Shown here piece by piece: positions 61,250-64,000 of a stretch of 64,000 bases of DNA. The number at the start of each line of letters is the position of its first letter. Positions within the stretch are counted from its first letter, which is position 1. The stretch is from Trichobilharzia szidati (Eukaryota; Platyhelminthes; Trematoda; Strigeidida; Schistosomatidae), in the NCBI GenBank assembly GCA_944472155.2, contig OX235277.1, positions 31,816,804 to 31,880,803 on the forward strand, given 5' to 3'. The position numbers and the translations under genes were made by a program. The notes under the pieces are model-generated. The model had not been told where the DNA came from. It did no database searches and worked only from the letters and a program-made list of their open reading frames with translations.

Positions 61250-61538
61250 GTATGCATGCATTTGTTTTCTTGGTTTTATTTTAAAGTTGTTGTTTATTTA
61301 GAAGAATAATGCGGTTGGTTATCATTTACCTGTTTTTGTTACGTAATGACACCACTGACGCTTGCTTCATTTGATCGTTCGGATTCGACTTGAGTGGTAC
61401 AGATATCGATTATACTGAATTGTTGGGTTCGTTTAGTGAAGAATCTTCAAAAATACTGTCTAGGAGGCGGCGCAGGACAGTCGACTCGTCAGCAGTTCTC
61501 ACTCCATGTCCCCACTGAATATAGAACTGAGGACCTAT
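61250..61538 (+). other. Start of the next cyclase intron
   Basis: Follows the gtatgc donor. Around 61440-61535 there is a fragment that may be an antisense SINE piece (gactcgtcagcagttctcac then gaggacct). Otherwise nothing. Confidence 0.45.
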
Positions 61539-61539
61539 C

Positions 61540-64000
61540 TGTCTGTCTGTCTGTTTTCGACATAGAACTTTGCACATATGTGCGGCAGTTCAAGTCGCCA
61601 CAATCTATGTAGCACGCAAAGCAAGAGAAGGAAGCAGAAGAAATGCATAATATAGACAGTAAACACAGGTGTGAGACAAAGGTATAGTAATAGCGAAGAA
61701 CAAAACAGTTTCATCGGAAATCATAAGTCACAAGGAGTGGATGCATCTGCGCCACTGAGAACGATTTTGAGCCATGTCACCAATTGTTTCCAACCATTTG
61801 TTTTTACCATCCCGAGGACCCCAACCAGGAAGTCTACATCTCCCTACGTGACTTAGACTAACTGTTGTGGATTTCATTGATTGGTGCCATGTTTTCGTTT
61901 GACCGCCGCTAGCTCTTTTCCAGCCTGGCCCTATGTCAGCTAACATTGCCCGTCGAGGGAGGCGATGACTAGGCATACGTAACACATGTCCTAACCATCT
62001 CAGTCGATGTAATTTCACAGTCTCATCGATTGATTTCCCCGCTTTACCTAGCACTCGACGCCTAACCTCAATATTGCTCACCTTATTATACCACTTCACG
62101 CGGGAGATAGAGCGCAGACACCTATGATCGAAGACAGCTAATCTTCTCATGTCTTCTGCTCTCAATGGCCAGGTCTCACAGCCATAAAGGAGGACGGAGC
62201 GGACTGTTGAGCAGTACACACGCCCTTTGGTCGATAGTCGGATATCGCGTCTACGCCAGAGACGGCGAAAACTGGCGAATGCGAAACTAGCCCTCTGTAT
62301 TCGTGCTGAGATTTCGTCTGAGATCAACCCGTTGGGGCTGATGGTACTTCCCAAGTAATTGAAGCGGTCAACGTGCTCTACCACTTCACTTCCTATTTCT
62401 AATCTAGGGGTCGATGAAGTCCAATCCTGCAGCATCATTTTACATTTAACAGGGGCGAGTTGCATGCCAAACATACGGAGATTGTTGCTCAGGGTGTTCA
62501 GTAGACTCTGCATTTTGTCAGAGTCCTCGCCTAGAAGGACTATATCGTCCGCATATTCTAAGTCAACGAGATTATTCCCTGGTAGCAAGTCAATCCCTGA
62601 GTCGCTGAAGTGTGATAGGGTTAAGTCCATTAGTACGTCTATGATGAAATTGAATAGGAATGGGGATAATGGGCATCCTTGACGGACGCCACTAGTCGTC
62701 ACCACTTCAGATGACAACTCGCCATAAGCCCTCACCTGGCTGCATGAGTACGAGTAGAGTGCCTTAATCAGTGCAATGTATTTTCTTGGCACTCCCTTTA
62801 CAGCCAAGCATCGCCAGAGAACCTCCCGGTCGACAGAATCGAATGCTGCCTTTAGGTCAAGAAATATAATGATTGTCGGACGCCGGTGGGAATGCCTATG
62901 TTCTAGAATCTGTCGAAGGGTGAAGATGTGATCAATACACCCTCTACCTGGCCTAAAACCTGCCTGGTTTTCTCGTGTTTGTGCCTCCCGAGCACCACTT
63001 AATCTACGCAGTATTATTGAGCCTAGGATTTTAGATACTATATTAGTCAAGCTAATCCCTCTGTGATTATCACAAGAAGACTTGTCTCCCTTCTTGTATA
63101 TCGGGATGATCAGTGACTTACACCAACCCGATGGGACTTCCTCTGATTCCCAGACGCTGCCTAGGACCTTCGTTAACGCAGACAGTAAACTGTCTCCTCC
63201 GTACTTAAATACCTCTGGAGTCAATAAATCAGGTCCCGCTGCTTTGCCTAGCTTCAGATTGGTGACAGCTTTAGTAACCTCAGTTAAGGACGGAGGACCT
63301 GTGTCTATCTCCCATTCAGGGAGGTGTTGGATGTCCGGTAGGTTAAGTGTGGCTGTGGGCCAATTAAACTGCTCCTCATAGTGTTCTTTCCAGCGCTCCA
63401 GACGTCTATCCTGGGAGCTAATTAAGGTGCCATTTTTCTCGAAGATTGTTTCGCTTATCATTTGCCTTTTACCACCTGTTTCCCTGATAAGCCTGAATAG
63501 TTGTCTGGTGTTGCCTATCGCCGATGCTTTTTCCATCTCTTTCGCCTTTGTCAACCACCACTGTTCACGGTCCTTGCGGAGACTTTTCGTAAGTTTCTTT
63601 TTGTGCAGCTTTCGCTCCTCGTTGAATTCGGAGCTCGCCGGAATAAGTCTTCTAGCATCTATCAGTTCGGATGAGGCAGTCGAAATCCAATGGTTTTTAC
63701 TCACCTTTGGATTTACCTTATTCACAGCTTTTACAGCTGTATCTATGGCTGACTGAATATTCTTCCAGGCTTCTTCAGGGTTAGCGCAGCTGTCGAACTC
63801 AGATATGTGTTTAGCTAGTTCTTCCTCAAATAGGGACTTAGTTCCCTGGTCGAGCTGGGGACGTGATGGGTTTACCGCCAGCTGTTTCCTACGTCCGTTC
63901 AGTCGTAAGCACACACGAGCGCGGACCAGTGCGTGAACGGTATCTACACACGTGTTCCAGAAGGAGCGACAATCTCCTACCGACCCACGCCAACGATAGC
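61540..64000 (-). mobile_element. RTE (Perere-3/SR3-like) element, largely intact, running off the right edge
   Basis: 3' terminus at about 61540 with a (GACA)n tail (+ strand tctgtctgtctgtc), then noncoding (+ strand gcacatatgtgcggcagttc), then a long frame from 61728 to the edge. It is the best-preserved copy of the family in this window and lies antisense to the cyclase gene. Confidence 0.9.
61728..64000 (-). CDS. RTE endonuclease/reverse transcriptase, partial, open to the window edge
   Basis: Open for at least 757 codons with no internal stop. Order: end of the endonuclease (YRWRGSVGDCRSFWNTCVDT, ALVRARVCLRLNGRRK), linker, RT with FNWPTATLNLPDIQHLPEWE, LGKAAGPDLLTPEVFKYGG, RGISLTNIVSKILGS, NQAGFRPGRGCIDHIFTLRQ, FLDLKAAFDSVDREVLW, GVRQGCPLSPFLFNFIID, LEYADDIVLLGED (intact catalytic YADD), then the tail GCETWPLRAEDMRRLAVFDH, LRWLGHVLRMPSHRLPRRAM, GGQTKTWHQSMKS. 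Non-LTR replicases of this type nick target DNA and prime reverse transcription there. No start codon can be assigned because the frame continues past 64000. Confidence 0.9.
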   Translation of the reverse strand, partial: YRWRGSVGDCRSFWNTCVDTVHALVRARVCLRLNGRRKQLAVNPSRPQLDQGTKSLFEEELAKHISEFDSCANPEEAWKNIQSAIDTAVKAVNKVNPKVSKNHWISTASSELIDARRLIPASSEFNEERKLHKKKLTKSLRKDREQWWLTKAKEMEKASAIGNTRQLFRLIRETGGKRQMISETIFEKNGTLISSQDRRLERWKEHYEEQFNWPTATLNLPDIQHLPEWEIDTGPPSLTEVTKAVTNLKLGKAAGPDLLTPEVFKYGGDSLLSALTKVLGSVWESEEVPSGWCKSLIIPIYKKGDKSSCDNHRGISLTNIVSKILGSIILRRLSGAREAQTRENQAGFRPGRGCIDHIFTLRQILEHRHSHRRPTIIIFLDLKAAFDSVDREVLWRCLAVKGVPRKYIALIKALYSYSCSQVRAYGELSSEVVTTSGVRQGCPLSPFLFNFIIDVLMDLTLSHFSDSGIDLLPGNNLVDLEYADDIVLLGEDSDKMQSLLNTLSNNLRMFGMQLAPVKCKMMLQDWTSSTPRLEIGSEVVEHVDRFNYLGSTISPNGLISDEISARIQRASFAFASFRRLWRRRDIRLSTKGRVYCSTVRSVLLYGCETWPLRAEDMRRLAVFDHRCLRSISRVKWYNKVSNIEVRRRVLGKAGKSIDETVKLHRLRWLGHVLRMPSHRLPRRAMLADIGPGWKRASGGQTKTWHQSMKSTTVSLSHVGRCRLPGWGPRDGKNKWLETIGDMAQNRSQWRRCIHSL

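Noticed and set aside
60352..60609. Hydrophobic frame upstream of exon 12 (FQFFWLVFLSTPLIFISWF)
   Set aside because: The tttacag acceptor at 60341 would give the wrong phase from exon 11. The stretch is a pyrimidine-rich tract before the gttgaaaag acceptor and makes little sense after C2a.
63082..63381. 99-codon + strand frame identical to one at 33092-33391
   Set aside because: Antisense shadow of the RTE reverse transcriptase; useful only as a marker of identity between the two copies.

Overview
The window is eukaryotic and looks like schistosome (blood-fluke) DNA: AT-rich, intron-heavy, and packed with the repeats typical of Schistosoma. These are SR2-like and Perere-3/SR3-like RTE non-LTR elements, Penelope-like elements (PLEs) with GIY-YIG domains, tRNA-related SINEs, and Sm-alpha-type repeats carrying hammerhead-ribozyme relics. 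The genus is inferred from this repeat set; no marker gene fixes the species.

One cellular gene spans almost the whole window on the + strand: a membrane class III adenylyl cyclase, most like the AC9 group. I assemble twelve internal exons (1408-61249, 5222 coding nt, about 1740 residues). Every adjacent pair of exons is compatible in splice phase. In order they encode the first catalytic domain C1a (exons 1-3), a long Asn/Ser-rich C1b linker (exons 4-5), transmembrane segments 7-12 (exons 5-8), the second catalytic domain C2a (exons 9-11) and a low-complexity tail (exon 12). The amino terminus with TM1-6 lies left of the window and the carboxyl end right of it. Several catalytic residues are substituted, above all in C2a.

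Introns (1.1 to 15.5 kb) hold nearly everything else. Intron 1: RTE 3' piece, an SR2-like element, an antisense SR2 piece. Intron 2 (7992-15492): a PLE copy inside the left arm of a 3.3-kb inverted duplication. Intron 3 (15680-31153): an RTE element split by a 3998-bp LTR retrotransposon with identical LTRs, an 88-bp perfect palindrome, Sm-alpha and SINE copies, SR2 pieces. Intron 4: a decayed RTE copy and SINEs. Intron 5 (38099-46486): two further PLE families and the right arm of the inverted duplication. Introns 6-11: RTE, SR2 and PLE fragments and SINEs. After exon 12, 61540-64000 holds an RTE element with an open frame running off the right edge.

The most interesting signals are the 14-base complementarity between the LTR element's primer-binding site and its own LTR (possible self-priming), the near-identical 3.3-kb inverted repeat flanking three exons, hammerhead-like modules in several tRNA-related SINE families, and the divergent cyclase active site. 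No tRNA, rRNA, CRISPR or bacterial-type features were seen. All calls come from reading the sequence; no database search was run.
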